This document shows, piece by piece, positions 1 through 11,808 of a stretch of 64,000 bases of DNA; within the stretch, counting starts at the first letter, position 1, and each line of letters opens with the position of its first letter. Under the pieces are notes generated by a model. It was not told the DNA's origin and did not search any database. It was given only the letters and a program-made list of their open reading frames with translations. A program made the translations under genes and the position numbers. The stretch spans positions 124,001 to 188,000 of the forward strand of contig JADGNA010000006.1 of NCBI GenBank assembly GCA_015234465.1, in the 5' to 3' direction. The stretch comes from Salinibacterium sp. (GTDB lineage: Bacteria; Actinomycetota; Actinomycetes; Actinomycetales; Microbacteriaceae).

Positions 1-1036
1 GCTCCCCATGGCTGTGGGCGGCACCGGCGCGACACAGGTCATCGCGCCAGTGCAGCCGCGACGCCCGGATGCCGACCTCGGCCCGAACGTCGCCACGCTC
101 ACCGAGAAGAGCGCCAAGCGCAAATCGCGCGGCGGCTGGCTTGTCGCGCTCGTGCTCCTGCTGGCGGGACTCGCAGCGGGCGCCGGCTGGTACTTCGGCG
201 CGGGGCCCGGCGCGAGTGTGTCGATCCCCGACGTCGCCGGCCTCGAGCCGGCCGCCGCCGCCGAAGCGCTCGAGGCACAGAAACTCGTGGTCGCGGCCGA
301 GAACGCGACGGCCCACAGCCCCACCGTCCCCATCGACAGGGTCATCGGCACCGACCCGCCTGTCGGCAGCGGCGTCGAGCACGGTTCGACCGTCACCCTC
401 ATCGTCTCGCTGGGACCGGAGATGCTTCCGATCCCCACGCTTGTCGGCCTGGCGGAGGCGGATGCGCTCGCGGCGATCGCGGATGCGCGCTTCACGGCGG
501 GAGCATCGCGCTACGTCTTCCACGCAGACTCCGCGGAGGGCACCGTGCTGCAGGCGCTCGGCACCGGAGACGTCGACCTCGCCACGCTCGAGAGCTATGG
601 CGAGCAGCAGGAGATCACGCTCGTTGTCTCGCGAGGACCGATTCCGGATGTCTCCGGCCAGGCGGTCGACGACGCGAAGGCCGTCCTTGCCGAGGCAGGG
701 CTCACGGGCGTCGAGGCCGTCGAGGAGTACAACGACACGATCGCTGCAGGGCTCGTCATCCGCGCGCAGGCGCCGCAGGGCCAGGCAACAGTCGCCGAGG
801 GTGGCACGGTCGACCTGATCATCTCGAAGGGCATCGAGCAGGTCGCGGTTCCCGACGTCATCGGACTCACGTGGGGCGACGCCAAGCCACACCTGCAGAA
901 TGCGGGCTTCGAGCTTGACTACAACCGGCTCGTGGACGCATTCCCGGGCTCAGTGGTGACCGAGACCACGCCCGGACCGAACGAGTCGGTCGACAAGGGG
1001 TCCACGGTCACCGTTCGGTTCCAGTTGCAGCTCTAG
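1..1036 (+). CDS. PASTA-domain Ser/Thr protein kinase, C-terminal part (5' end outside window)
   Basis: The window opens inside this gene (reading frame begins at base 2), so the kinase domain is not visible. What remains is a basic juxtamembrane stretch (KRKSRGG), one membrane segment (about residues 45-66 counted from the Met at base 8) and four extracellular PASTA repeats at about 71-137, 138-210, 212-277 and 278-342, each with the I/VPDV..G.....A start. PASTA repeats of PknB/Stk-type kinases bind muropeptides or lipid II and place the kinase at growth sites. The gene ends against a convergent aroG, as in the mycobacterial pknL-aroG region, so it may be the PknL orthologue rather than PknB. 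The GarA-like protein encoded at 14117-14671 is a plausible substrate type. Confidence 0.9.
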   Translation, partial: LPMAVGGTGATQVIAPVQPRRPDADLGPNVATLTEKSAKRKSRGGWLVALVLLLAGLAAGAGWYFGAGPGASVSIPDVAGLEPAAAAEALEAQKLVVAAENATAHSPTVPIDRVIGTDPPVGSGVEHGSTVTLIVSLGPEMLPIPTLVGLAEADALAAIADARFTAGASRYVFHADSAEGTVLQALGTGDVDLATLESYGEQQEITLVVSRGPIPDVSGQAVDDAKAVLAEAGLTGVEAVEEYNDTIAAGLVIRAQAPQGQATVAEGGTVDLIISKGIEQVAVPDVIGLTWGDAKPHLQNAGFELDYNRLVDAFPGSVVTETTPGPNESVDKGSTVTVRFQLQL

Positions 1037-1054
1037 TCCGAGCGTTTCTGAGGC

Positions 1055-1100
1055 TGGAGCGAGACGGTCCGCGATGACCTCGCGGACCGAGTCCGCTCCA
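1055..1100. terminator. Bidirectional hairpin between convergent kinase and aroG genes
   Basis: A perfect 10-bp inverted repeat (1065-1074 and 1080-1089, 5-nt loop) is extended by an outer perfect 7-bp pair (1055-1061 and 1094-1100). It lies between two convergent stop codons and has no clear T-tract, as is common for high-GC actinobacterial terminators. It probably ends transcription from both sides. Confidence 0.65.
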
Positions 1101-1121
1101 CGAGGCCACCACGTCTGACGA

Positions 1122-2495
1122 TCAGCTGGCGCTGAGCTCCTCCGCGACGAGGAACGCGAGTTCGAGCGACTGCATGTGGTTGAGTCGCGGGTCGCACAGC
1201 GACTCGTAACGCGTCGCGAGGGTCGCCTCGTCAATGAACTCGGAACCGCCCAGGCACTCCGTTACATCATCACCCGTGAGCTCGATGTGGATGCCACCGG
1301 GGTGCGTGCCGGCAGCGCGGTGCGCCTCGAAGAAGCCCTTGACCTCGTCCATGACGTCGTCGAAACGGCGGGTCTTGTAGCCCGTCGGCGTCGTGATGCC
1401 ATTGCCGTGCATGGGGTCGGTGACCCAGAGCGGATTGGCATCCATGCCCTTGATCGCATCGAGGAGGGGCGGCAGGGCGTCGCGGATCTTGCCTGCGCCC
1501 ATACGCGTGATGAAGGTGAGTCGCCCGGGCTCGCGCTCCGGGTCGAGCTTGTCGATGATCCTCTTCATCTCATCGGCGGTCACGCTCGGCCCGAGCTTGA
1601 TGCCGATCGGGTTGCGAAGACGCGAGAAGAAGTCGATGTGGGCACCATCGAGGTCGCGGGTGCGCTCACCGATCCAGAGGAAGTGAGCCGAGGTGTTGTA
1701 GGGCGTGCCCGTGCGCGAATCGATGCGCGTCATGGGTCGCTCGTAGTCCATGAGGAGGCCCTCGTGGCTCGAGTAGAACTCGACGCGCTTGAGCTCCTCG
1801 AAGTCGGCGCCCGCGGCCTCCATGAATCGGATGGCCTTGTCGATCTCGCGGGCAAGCGCCTCGTAGCGCTTGTTGGCGGGGTTCGAGGCGAAGCCGCGGT
1901 TCCAGCTGTGCACCTCGCGCAGGTCGGCGAAGCCACCCTGCGTGAAGGCGCGGATGAGGTTCAGCGTCGACGCGGAGGTGTGGTACCCCTGCACGAGCCG
2001 GCGGGGGTCTGCCTCGCGCGACTCGGGCGTGAAGTCGTAGCCGTTGACGATGTCCCCGCGGTACGCGGGAAGCGTGACATCGCCACGGGTCTCGGTGTCG
2101 CTCGAGCGCGGCTTGGCGAACTGCCCTGCCATGCGCCCCATCTTGACGATCGGCATCGAGGCGCCGTAGGTGAGCACGACCGCCATCTGGAGGATCGTCT
2201 TGACGCGGTTGCGGATCTGGTCGGCCGTGGCACCCGAGAAGGTCTCGGCACAGTCACCACCCTGCAGCAGGAATGCCTTGCCCGCAGCGGCATCCGCCAG
2301 ACGCGTGCGCAGCTGGTCGACCTCGCCCGCGAACACGAGCGGCGGCAGCGAGGCGATCTCGTCGGAGGCCGCACCGACCGCGTCGGCGTTGGGCCACTGC
2401 GGCTGCTGCTTGATGGGAAGCGTGCGCCAATAGTCGAGGCCTGCGAGCACCGAGGGATCTGCTTGCACGACGGGTTCTTCAGACGACTTGGCCAC
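1122..2495 (-). CDS. aroG: 3-deoxy-7-phosphoheptulonate synthase, class II (DAHP synthase)
   Basis: 457 residues, the normal class II length. It catalyses the first committed step of the shikimate pathway, condensing phosphoenolpyruvate and erythrose 4-phosphate in the cytosol. Class II hallmarks are LQGGDCAETF (residues 77-86, with the metal-ligand Cys82), KPRSSDTE around 128-135, and the C-terminal DPMHGNG metal/substrate motif. The start is a GTG preceded by AGGA about 7 nt upstream. It is the last gene of a probable glk-plsC-aroG run on the minus strand, although a hairpin separates it from plsC. The enzyme acts alone or, as in mycobacteria, with a separate AroQ-type chorismate mutase, which is not in this window. 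Confidence 0.96.
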   Translation of the reverse strand: MAKSSEEPVVQADPSVLAGLDYWRTLPIKQQPQWPNADAVGAASDEIASLPPLVFAGEVDQLRTRLADAAAGKAFLLQGGDCAETFSGATADQIRNRVKTILQMAVVLTYGASMPIVKMGRMAGQFAKPRSSDTETRGDVTLPAYRGDIVNGYDFTPESREADPRRLVQGYHTSASTLNLIRAFTQGGFADLREVHSWNRGFASNPANKRYEALAREIDKAIRFMEAAGADFEELKRVEFYSSHEGLLMDYERPMTRIDSRTGTPYNTSAHFLWIGERTRDLDGAHIDFFSRLRNPIGIKLGPSVTADEMKRIIDKLDPEREPGRLTFITRMGAGKIRDALPPLLDAIKGMDANPLWVTDPMHGNGITTPTGYKTRRFDDVMDEVKGFFEAHRAAGTHPGGIHIELTGDDVTECLGGSEFIDEATLATRYESLCDPRLNHMQSLELAFLVAEELSAS

Positions 2496-2525
2496 GGCTG
2501 GTTCCTATTCCGGGTGAACAATGAA

Positions 2526-2546
2526 ATGCCGGGCGTCCCTGCCCGG
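2526..2546 (-). terminator. Possible terminator between plsC and aroG
   Basis: On the minus strand a 6-bp stem (CCGGGC/GCCCGG, 6-nt loop) is followed by CATTTCATT, a short T-rich tail. It could terminate or attenuate plsC transcripts before aroG. The stem is short, so confidence is low. Confidence 0.4.
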
Positions 2547-2588
2547 TTGCGGCAAGTTTACTGGACGTCGTGGGCGGCGCTTTGCACG

Positions 2589-3284
2589 TCAGCGACTGAG
2601 GGAGCCGCGCTTCTCCTTGACCGACGACGCGTACACGTCTGAATACTCCTGTTCACCCAGGCGCATGAGCTCGTAGATGATCTCGTCGGTGATCGACCTC
2701 AGGATGAAACGATCACCCTCCATGCCCTCGAAACGCGAGAAATCGAGCGGCTTGCCGATGATGACGCCCACGCGGCGCACCTTGGGGATTCGGGTGCCGA
2801 TCGGCATGACCTTCTCGGTGTCGACCATGACGACGGGCACGACAGGCACTCCGCCCTCGAGGATCATGCGGGCGACACCCGTGCGACCGCGATAAAGCTT
2901 GCCGTCGGGGCTGCGCGTTCCTTCGGGGTAGATGCCGAGCACCTCGCCCCTCGCGAGCACGCCGAGGCCCGTGTTGAGGGATGCCTCGCTCGCCTTGCCG
3001 CCCGAGCGGTCGATGGGCAGCATCCCCGTTGCCGTCAGGAAGTTCTTGATCGCCCAGCCCTTGAGGCCCTTGGCTGTGTAGTAATCACTCTTCGCGAGGA
3101 AGCTGATGCGCCGATCCATGACGAGCGGAAGGAAGACCGAGTCGATGAAGGAAAGGTGGTTGCTCGCGAGGATCACGCCGCCCGTCTTGGGGATGTTCTC
3201 GTGCCCCACCACCCACGGCCTGAACACGGTGCGCAGGATCGGGCCTGCGACCAGGTTCTTCATGAACCAATAGAACATCGACAC
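2589..3284 (-). CDS. plsC: 1-acyl-sn-glycerol-3-phosphate acyltransferase (PlsC family)
   Basis: 231 residues. It transfers a second acyl chain to lysophosphatidic acid, giving phosphatidic acid for phospholipid synthesis at the inner face of the membrane. The acyltransferase signatures are visible: NHLSFID at 42-48 is the catalytic H-x4-D box, and YPEGTRS at 119-125 is the glycerophosphate-binding block. The N-terminal 20 residues are hydrophobic and probably membrane-associated. Start ATG is preceded by AGAGGTG. It follows the glucokinase gene by 26 nt and precedes aroG in the same direction. A related lyso-PIM or other acyl acceptor is possible because actinobacterial paralogues vary in substrate. 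Confidence 0.9.
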   Translation of the reverse strand: MSMFYWFMKNLVAGPILRTVFRPWVVGHENIPKTGGVILASNHLSFIDSVFLPLVMDRRISFLAKSDYYTAKGLKGWAIKNFLTATGMLPIDRSGGKASEASLNTGLGVLARGEVLGIYPEGTRSPDGKLYRGRTGVARMILEGGVPVVPVVMVDTEKVMPIGTRIPKVRRVGVIIGKPLDFSRFEGMEGDRFILRSITDEIIYELMRLGEQEYSDVYASSVKEKRGSLSR

Positions 3285-3310
3285 CTCTCTACTGCAGTGG
3301 CTCGAACACT

Positions 3311-4258
3311 CTAGCGCGAGCGGAAGTGCAGCCGGGCAAGGTCGGCCGCACCCACGACGCCGGCATCGTTGACGAGCTGCGCCGTGACGAACTCCGGCTC
3401 GGGGTGATAGCCGCGAGCAGGCAGATGCGCGAGGTACGCCTCACGGATGGGCGCCAGCAGCAACTCCCCCGCGGCAGCGACGCCACCGCCGAAGACGAAG
3501 AGCCGCGGATCGAGCACGGCACCGAGCGATGCGCAGGCCTGGCCGAGCCAGCCGCCCAACTCCCTGAGCGCCTGCACGGCGCCGGGGTCATCGGCAGCGA
3601 TCAGCTCGGCCACGTCCTCTCCGCGGAGTGTGCCGTTCTGCTGGCGGATCTCGGCGAGGCGCAGACCGATCCCGCCCACATCGGCGATCTCATTGGCCAT
3701 TCGCAGGAGCGCGCGGCCAGAACCGTATTGCTCGATGCATCCGCGGGCCCCGCAACCGCACGGAAGGCCACCGGGCACCACTCGCAGGTGCCCGAGCTCG
3801 GCGCCCGCCCCGAAACCGCCGCGCACCAGCTGTCCGCCCGCGACGACCGCTCCCCCGACACCCGTGCCGATCGTGAGCATCGTCATGTCGTCGACACCGC
3901 GACCCGCACCGAAACGGAACTCTGCCCATCCTGCGGCATTCGCATCGTTGTCGATCGTGACGTCGAGGTCGAGCTCGGCCATGAGGCGATCGCGGAACGG
4001 CTCGTTTCGCCAGCTGATGTTGGGCGCGTAATAGACGGTCGACTGCTGCTCGTCGATGAAGCCCGCCGCCGCGACTCCCGCCGCCATGACGTCGTGGCCC
4101 TCGGCGAGGCGCGTGATCATGCCGACGACGACCTCGACGATTGCGGCGGGACTGCCGGCCGGCGTCGGCGAACGGTCGGAGCGCAGGATCGTGCCGTCTT
4201 CAGCGACGAGCGCTCCCGCGATCTTGGTGCCACCGATGTCAATTCCGACTGCGTGCAT
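3311..4258 (-). CDS. glk: ROK-family glucokinase
   Basis: 315 residues. It phosphorylates glucose with ATP to glucose 6-phosphate. Seen in the sequence: the phosphate-binding GIDIGGTK at residues 5-12, the DNDANAA segment (103-109) with likely catalytic Asp105, GTGVGG at 131-136, ELGH (154-157) and the ROK zinc motif CGCGARGC (167-174). Length and motifs fit actinobacterial Glk better than the shorter polyphosphate glucokinase or the ROK repressors, as there is no N-terminal helix-turn-helix. Start ATG has GAGGATT upstream. It heads the minus-strand run towards plsC and aroG and is divergent from the acyl-CoA ligase gene. Confidence 0.9.
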   Translation of the reverse strand: MHAVGIDIGGTKIAGALVAEDGTILRSDRSPTPAGSPAAIVEVVVGMITRLAEGHDVMAAGVAAAGFIDEQQSTVYYAPNISWRNEPFRDRLMAELDLDVTIDNDANAAGWAEFRFGAGRGVDDMTMLTIGTGVGGAVVAGGQLVRGGFGAGAELGHLRVVPGGLPCGCGARGCIEQYGSGRALLRMANEIADVGGIGLRLAEIRQQNGTLRGEDVAELIAADDPGAVQALRELGGWLGQACASLGAVLDPRLFVFGGGVAAAGELLLAPIREAYLAHLPARGYHPEPEFVTAQLVNDAGVVGAADLARLHFRSR

Positions 4259-4398
4259 CGAGAATCCTCACTTCAAGGGCCGAGGTGGACGACGCTCGCA
4301 GCCAACGGTGCGATGCGCGATAACAGTGTTCGCTGATGCGTTCCGTCCAGTGTAGAGATTCGACAACGGCATCGAGACTGGGAGCCCGCTGCGAGTAG

Positions 4399-4415
4399 GG
4401 TATATCGAATACCCG
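4399..4415. promoter_or_regulatory. Perfect dyad upstream of fadD
   Basis: GGGTAT-ATCGA-ATACCC is a perfect 6-bp inverted repeat with a 5-nt centre, ending 28 nt before the fadD start codon in the divergent glk/fadD region. Size and position suit a repressor operator. The regulator is unknown. Confidence 0.45.
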
Positions 4416-4443
4416 CACCCTCTGAGGTACCGAAGGAGTTGCC

Positions 4444-6270
4444 GTGAAAGAGTACAGCGTGCCCGCATTGGTTGAGGCAGACCCGAATGCGAACACCACC
4501 GACCTGTTGGTTGAGCGGGTGAAGCAGACACCAGAGAAACCCCTCTTCGCCATCCCCCAGCCCGACGGCTCGTGGAAGGACGTCTCGTGCCGCGAGTTCG
4601 AGCGCCAGGTGATCACCCTGGCAAAGGGCTTCGTCGCGGCAGGCATCGAGCCGGGCGACCGCATCGCCCTGATGGCGAAGACCCGCTACGAGTGGACCCT
4701 CATCGACTTCGCCGCCTGGTACGCGGGTGCGATGCTCGTGCCCATCTACGAGACCTCCGCGCCCGCGCAGATCCAGTGGTACCTCTCCGACTCGAACGCC
4801 GTCGCGTTCTTCGGTGAGACACCCGACCACTTCGCGCGCTTCGACGAGGTGCGCGCGGACCTCCCGCTGGTTCGCAGCGTGTGGCAGATCGACCTCGGCG
4901 ACATCGACAAGCTCTCCGCCTCCGGCTCCGCCGTCACCGATGAGGAGATCGAGCGCCGCCGCTCGATTGCCAAGGCGGACGACATCGCGACGATCATCTA
5001 CACCTCCGGCACGACCGGCAAGCCCAAGGGCGTTCGACTCAACCACGCGAACTTCTACGAGCTCGCGCGCAATAGCCGCCTCAACATGCCTGAGGTCATG
5101 CACGACGCCTCGAGCACCGTGCTGTTCATCACCCTCGCCCACGTCTTCGCACGCTTCATCTCGGTGCTGAGCATCCACGGCGGCGTGAAGGTGGGCCACG
5201 AGCCAGACACCAAGAAGCTGCTGCAGGCGCTGGGAAGCTTCAAGCCGACCTTCCTCCTCGCGGTTCCCCGCGTCTTCGAGAAGGTCTACAACGCCTCCGA
5301 GCAGAAGGCTGAGGCAGGCGGCAAGGGCAAGATTTTCCACGCCGCTGCTGCAACGGCGATCGAGTACTCGAAGGCGCTCGACACCGGTCGCATCCCGCTC
5401 GGGCTCAAGCTCAAGTTCAAGGTGCTCGACAGGCTCGTGCTCTCGAAGCTGCGCGCAGCGATGGGTGGCCGAGTCGAGTACGCCGTCTCCGGCTCCGCTC
5501 CCCTCGGACTCCGCCTCGGGCACTTCTACCGCGCCCTCGGCCTCACGATCCTTGAGGGCTACGGCCTGACCGAGACGACCGCCCCCGTGACGGTCAACCT
5601 CGTCAAGAAGTTCAAGATCGGCACCGTCGGACCGGCCGTCCCGGGCAACTCCATCCGCATTAGCGATGACGGAGAGGTGCAGGCCAAGGGCGTCAGCGTG
5701 TTCCCCGGCTACTGGAACAACGACGCCGCGACGGCGGAGTCGTTCGACGGCGAATGGTTCAAGACGGGCGACATCGGCGAGATCGATGCCGACGGCTACC
5801 TCGTCATCACGGGCCGCAAGAAGGAGATCATCGTGACGGCCGGCGGCAAGAACGTCGCTCCCGCCGCGCTCGAAGACCCGATCCGGGCCAACCCGATCGT
5901 TGGCCAAGTCGTTGTGGTCGGCGACCAGAAGCCCTTCGTCTCGGCGCTCATCACGCTCGATGAGGAAATGCTCCCGGTCTGGCTCAACAACGCCGGTGAG
6001 GACGCCGCGATGACCGCGGCGCAGGCGGCGAAGAACCCGAAGGTCATCGCCGAGGTGCAGGGCGCGATCGACGCGGCCAACGCGACCGTCTCCCGTGCCG
6101 AGTCCATCCGCAAGTTCACGATCCTCGAGCGCGAGCTCACGGAGGCGAGCGGTCACCTCACGCCGAAGCTGTCAGTCAAGCGCGACCGTGTGATCGCCGA
6201 CTTCGCGGATGTCATCGAGAGCATGTACAGCGGCACCCCTGCGACCGAGGGCATCTCGGTCAGCGGCTGA
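4444..6270 (+). CDS. fadD: Long-chain fatty acid--CoA ligase (AMP-forming, FadD15-like)
   Basis: 608 residues, matching the FadD15 group. It activates fatty acids to acyl-AMP and then acyl-CoA, for degradation or lipid assembly. Motifs: the P-loop YTSGTTGKPKG (186-196), the A5 block GYGLTETT, the A7/A8 region WFKTGDIGEIDADGYL and GRKKEIIV, and a C-terminal lysine-bearing segment HLTPKLSVKR. No transmembrane or signal segments are seen. Start is GTG with AAGGAG 6-7 nt upstream. It is a single-gene unit bounded by a dyad upstream and a strong hairpin downstream. A long antisense open frame covers most of it but has no protein-family features. Confidence 0.95.
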   Translation: MKEYSVPALVEADPNANTTDLLVERVKQTPEKPLFAIPQPDGSWKDVSCREFERQVITLAKGFVAAGIEPGDRIALMAKTRYEWTLIDFAAWYAGAMLVPIYETSAPAQIQWYLSDSNAVAFFGETPDHFARFDEVRADLPLVRSVWQIDLGDIDKLSASGSAVTDEEIERRRSIAKADDIATIIYTSGTTGKPKGVRLNHANFYELARNSRLNMPEVMHDASSTVLFITLAHVFARFISVLSIHGGVKVGHEPDTKKLLQALGSFKPTFLLAVPRVFEKVYNASEQKAEAGGKGKIFHAAAATAIEYSKALDTGRIPLGLKLKFKVLDRLVLSKLRAAMGGRVEYAVSGSAPLGLRLGHFYRALGLTILEGYGLTETTAPVTVNLVKKFKIGTVGPAVPGNSIRISDDGEVQAKGVSVFPGYWNNDAATAESFDGEWFKTGDIGEIDADGYLVITGRKKEIIVTAGGKNVAPAALEDPIRANPIVGQVVVVGDQKPFVSALITLDEEMLPVWLNNAGEDAAMTAAQAAKNPKVIAEVQGAIDAANATVSRAESIRKFTILERELTEASGHLTPKLSVKRDRVIADFADVIESMYSGTPATEGISVSG

Positions 6271-6284
6271 GACACCGAGCAACA

Positions 6285-6319
6285 CGAGGGGCCCGCATGC
6301 CTGGCATGCGGGCCCCTCG
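6285..6319. terminator. Strong bidirectional terminator hairpin between fadD and def
   Basis: A perfect 16-bp inverted repeat (6285-6300 and 6304-6319) with a 3-nt loop sits between the convergent fadD and def stop codons. Its GC-rich stem and position make it a terminator for both genes. Confidence 0.85.
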
Positions 6320-6358
6320 CCGTTCAGGAAGGCTCGTGGAGAGAGCGGATGCCTCCGC

Positions 6359-6847
6359 CTAGAACCAGTCCGATTCGCGGATGGCGCGCATGGCCTCTCG
6401 CTTGGTGTCCTTGTCGAGCCCGTCGATATAGAGCTCGCCGTTGAGGTGGTCGGTCTCGTGCTGCAGCGCCTGCGCCATCGTTCCCGTGCCACTGAGCTCG
6501 ACGGGCTTGCCCTCGAGGTCGACACCGCGCACCCTCGCGAAGGGGTAGCGACGGCGCTTGAAGTAGAGTCCGGGCACCGAGAGGCACCCCTCGTCGACGA
6601 GCTCGGGTTCGCCCGAGACCTCGACCAGCTCGGGGTTGATGACGTAGCCGATGCGGCCGTCGACGTTGTAGCTGAACACGCGCAGGTTCACGCCGATCTG
6701 CGGCGCCGCGACGCCCGCGCGGCCCGGGACCTTGACGGAGTCGATGAGGTCCTCCACGAGTCCGCTCACGTCGACGCCGGGGCCGACGGGGTCAGACACC
6801 GTCTTGAGCACGGGGTCTCCGAAGATCCTGATCTGTCGTACGGTCAT
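6359..6847 (-). CDS. def: Peptide deformylase
   Basis: 162 residues. It removes the N-formyl group from nascent proteins. All three metal-enzyme motifs are present: GVAAPQIG (45-52, the GxxxxPQ loop), EGCLS (86-90, with metal ligand Cys88) and HETDH (130-134, two His ligands and the catalytic Glu). Motif 1 has AGVAAPQ rather than the common GLAAPQ, which is usual among actinobacteria. Start ATG has GGAGAAC upstream. It lies 19 nt after the MinD-like gene, so it is probably the end of a pyc-minD-like-def transcript. Confidence 0.95.
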   Translation of the reverse strand: MTVRQIRIFGDPVLKTVSDPVGPGVDVSGLVEDLIDSVKVPGRAGVAAPQIGVNLRVFSYNVDGRIGYVINPELVEVSGEPELVDEGCLSVPGLYFKRRRYPFARVRGVDLEGKPVELSGTGTMAQALQHETDHLNGELYIDGLDKDTKREAMRAIRESDWF

Positions 6848-6866
6848 ATGGTTCTCCAGGTGGGCG

Positions 6867-8234
6867 TCAGCTGCCGCGACGCACAGGAAGACCGTCCATG
6901 ACGAGCGCGGCCAGCCTTCGGGCGGCGTCGCGGGTCAGGGGCTTGAGCGTTGCGTAGTCGATGACGGAGCCGGCAGCGAGCTGCGGGTCGTAGGGGATTC
7001 GGACGATCTCGCGGACGCGAGACTGGAAGTGGGACTCGATCTCGTCGAGCTTGATGAGGTTGGTGCCCTGGGTCGCCGTGTTGATGACGACGACCGCATT
7101 GCGTACGAGTTCCGAATAGCCGTTGGACTCGAGCCAGGTGAGCGTCTCGGATGCGAGGCGGGCCTCATCGACACTGCCGCCCGAGACGATGACGATCGAG
7201 TCTGCGCGCTGGAGCGTCGCGCGCATGACGGAGTGGACGATGCCCGTGCCGCAGTCGGTCAGGGCGATCGAGTAGAACCGCGCGGCGAGGTCGGCGACCA
7301 CGTTGTAGTCGTTCTCGTCGAAGGCCTCCGAGAGCAGCGGATCGGTGTCGGAGGCGAGGATGTCGAGCCGGGTGTCGTCGCGCGAGACCATCATCGAGAA
7401 GTCATTGAAACTCGTGATCGATGCGGCCTGCGTGACGACATCGCGCACGGTCGACCTGGTCTGCTTGTTGATGCGCTCGGCGAGCGTTCCCCTGTCGGGG
7501 TTGGCATCGATCGCGATGATGCGATCCTCACGCACATCGGAGAGCGCCATGCCGAGCAGCGCCGTGACGGTGGTCTTGCCGACGCCGCCCTTGCGCGTGA
7601 GCACGGGGACGAAGCGCGTGCCCCCCTCAAACTGCTTGTCGATGCGCGCCTCGAGTTCCTTGCGCTGGCGCGCTTTCGGCGAATCGCCCAGGTTCACGAG
7701 GTGCAGCGTCGCGTTGTAGACGAAGGACTGCCACGCGCCCTCGGGAGCCGGCCGACGGCGCTTCTTGACGTCGATGAGGCGATCGGCGGTCAGCATGCTG
7801 GCCGACTCGGGCGACATCGACACCTCGCCGCGGAGGCGGTCGCGCCTGCTCTGGCTGTCGGAGGATCGCTCCTCGCGCGCCGGCAGCGGCGGCACGTCGA
7901 CGGCGTCGTCCACCCCGTCATCATCGGCCGGCTCGAAGAGTCCGGGGTCAACGCTGATCGAGAGGTTGCTCGCGTCCACGCCCGCCAGGAGCCCAGGGCT
8001 CACCGGCTCGTCGGAGATCCTGACCGCCATCTCGTCTTCGGGCACCGTGCGCACGGGGGCCGGAAGGTCGACGTTCACCGTGAGGCTGGGCGGCACGTCG
8101 GCAGCGAGGTCATCTCCCCCGTCTTCCAACAGCACGGAGTCCGCGAGATCAGACGCATCCTCCTGTTCGCCAGCGAATGCGCCCCCACGGGTCGCGTCGT
8201 CAGCATCGCCTGATGCACCGCGCTTGACCGCCAC
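6867..8234 (-). CDS. MinD/ParA-like P-loop ATPase with long acidic N-terminal region
   Basis: 455 residues from the GTG at 8234, chosen because AAAGGA lies 8 nt upstream; a TTG at 8261 would add nine residues. The first 200 residues are acidic and low in structure, then a linker leads to a deviant Walker A RKGGVGKTT (about 214-222), IIAIDANPD (Walker A' region) and ALTDCGTG (switch II). This is the architecture of actinobacterial MinD-like proteins such as the EspI group, thought to act in positioning or secretion. The substrate is not evident here: no ESX/type VII genes are in the window. It is located 47 nt downstream of pyc. Confidence 0.75.
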   Translation of the reverse strand: MAVKRGASGDADDATRGGAFAGEQEDASDLADSVLLEDGGDDLAADVPPSLTVNVDLPAPVRTVPEDEMAVRISDEPVSPGLLAGVDASNLSISVDPGLFEPADDDGVDDAVDVPPLPAREERSSDSQSRRDRLRGEVSMSPESASMLTADRLIDVKKRRRPAPEGAWQSFVYNATLHLVNLGDSPKARQRKELEARIDKQFEGGTRFVPVLTRKGGVGKTTVTALLGMALSDVREDRIIAIDANPDRGTLAERINKQTRSTVRDVVTQAASITSFNDFSMMVSRDDTRLDILASDTDPLLSEAFDENDYNVVADLAARFYSIALTDCGTGIVHSVMRATLQRADSIVIVSGGSVDEARLASETLTWLESNGYSELVRNAVVVINTATQGTNLIKLDEIESHFQSRVREIVRIPYDPQLAAGSVIDYATLKPLTRDAARRLAALVMDGLPVRRGS

Positions 8235-8281
8235 AGAAGCATTCCTTTCGCCTGAGACCAACGATCGAGCCTACCAAAGGC

Positions 8282-11686
<3,405 letters not shown>

Positions 11687-11794
11687 CCTGCCCCTTTCGC
11701 CGCACCCGCGCGGCACTGCACCCGATCACGACCGAGCGCAGACACACGAAGCATGCCGGAGCGTCGGTAGTGGATGCGTCCAGACTACTGAAGG

Positions 11795-11800
11795 TAGAGT
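11795..11800 (+). promoter_or_regulatory. Probable -10 element of the ParA-like gene (leaderless)
   Basis: TAGAGT ends 8 nt before the GTG at 11809, so transcription would begin at or next to the start codon. No good ribosome-binding site is placed for that GTG. Confidence 0.45.
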
Positions 11801-11808
11801 CTGCTGTT

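Noticed and set aside
1176-2642. 488-residue plus frame opposite aroG
   Set aside because: It is antisense to a class II DAHP synthase with intact motifs and shows no motif of its own.
4273-6156. 627-residue minus-strand open frame opposite fadD
   Set aside because: The strand is antisense to a well-conserved gene, the translation is rich in Arg/Asp/Val/Glu repeats typical of GC-rich antisense frames, and no family motif is present.
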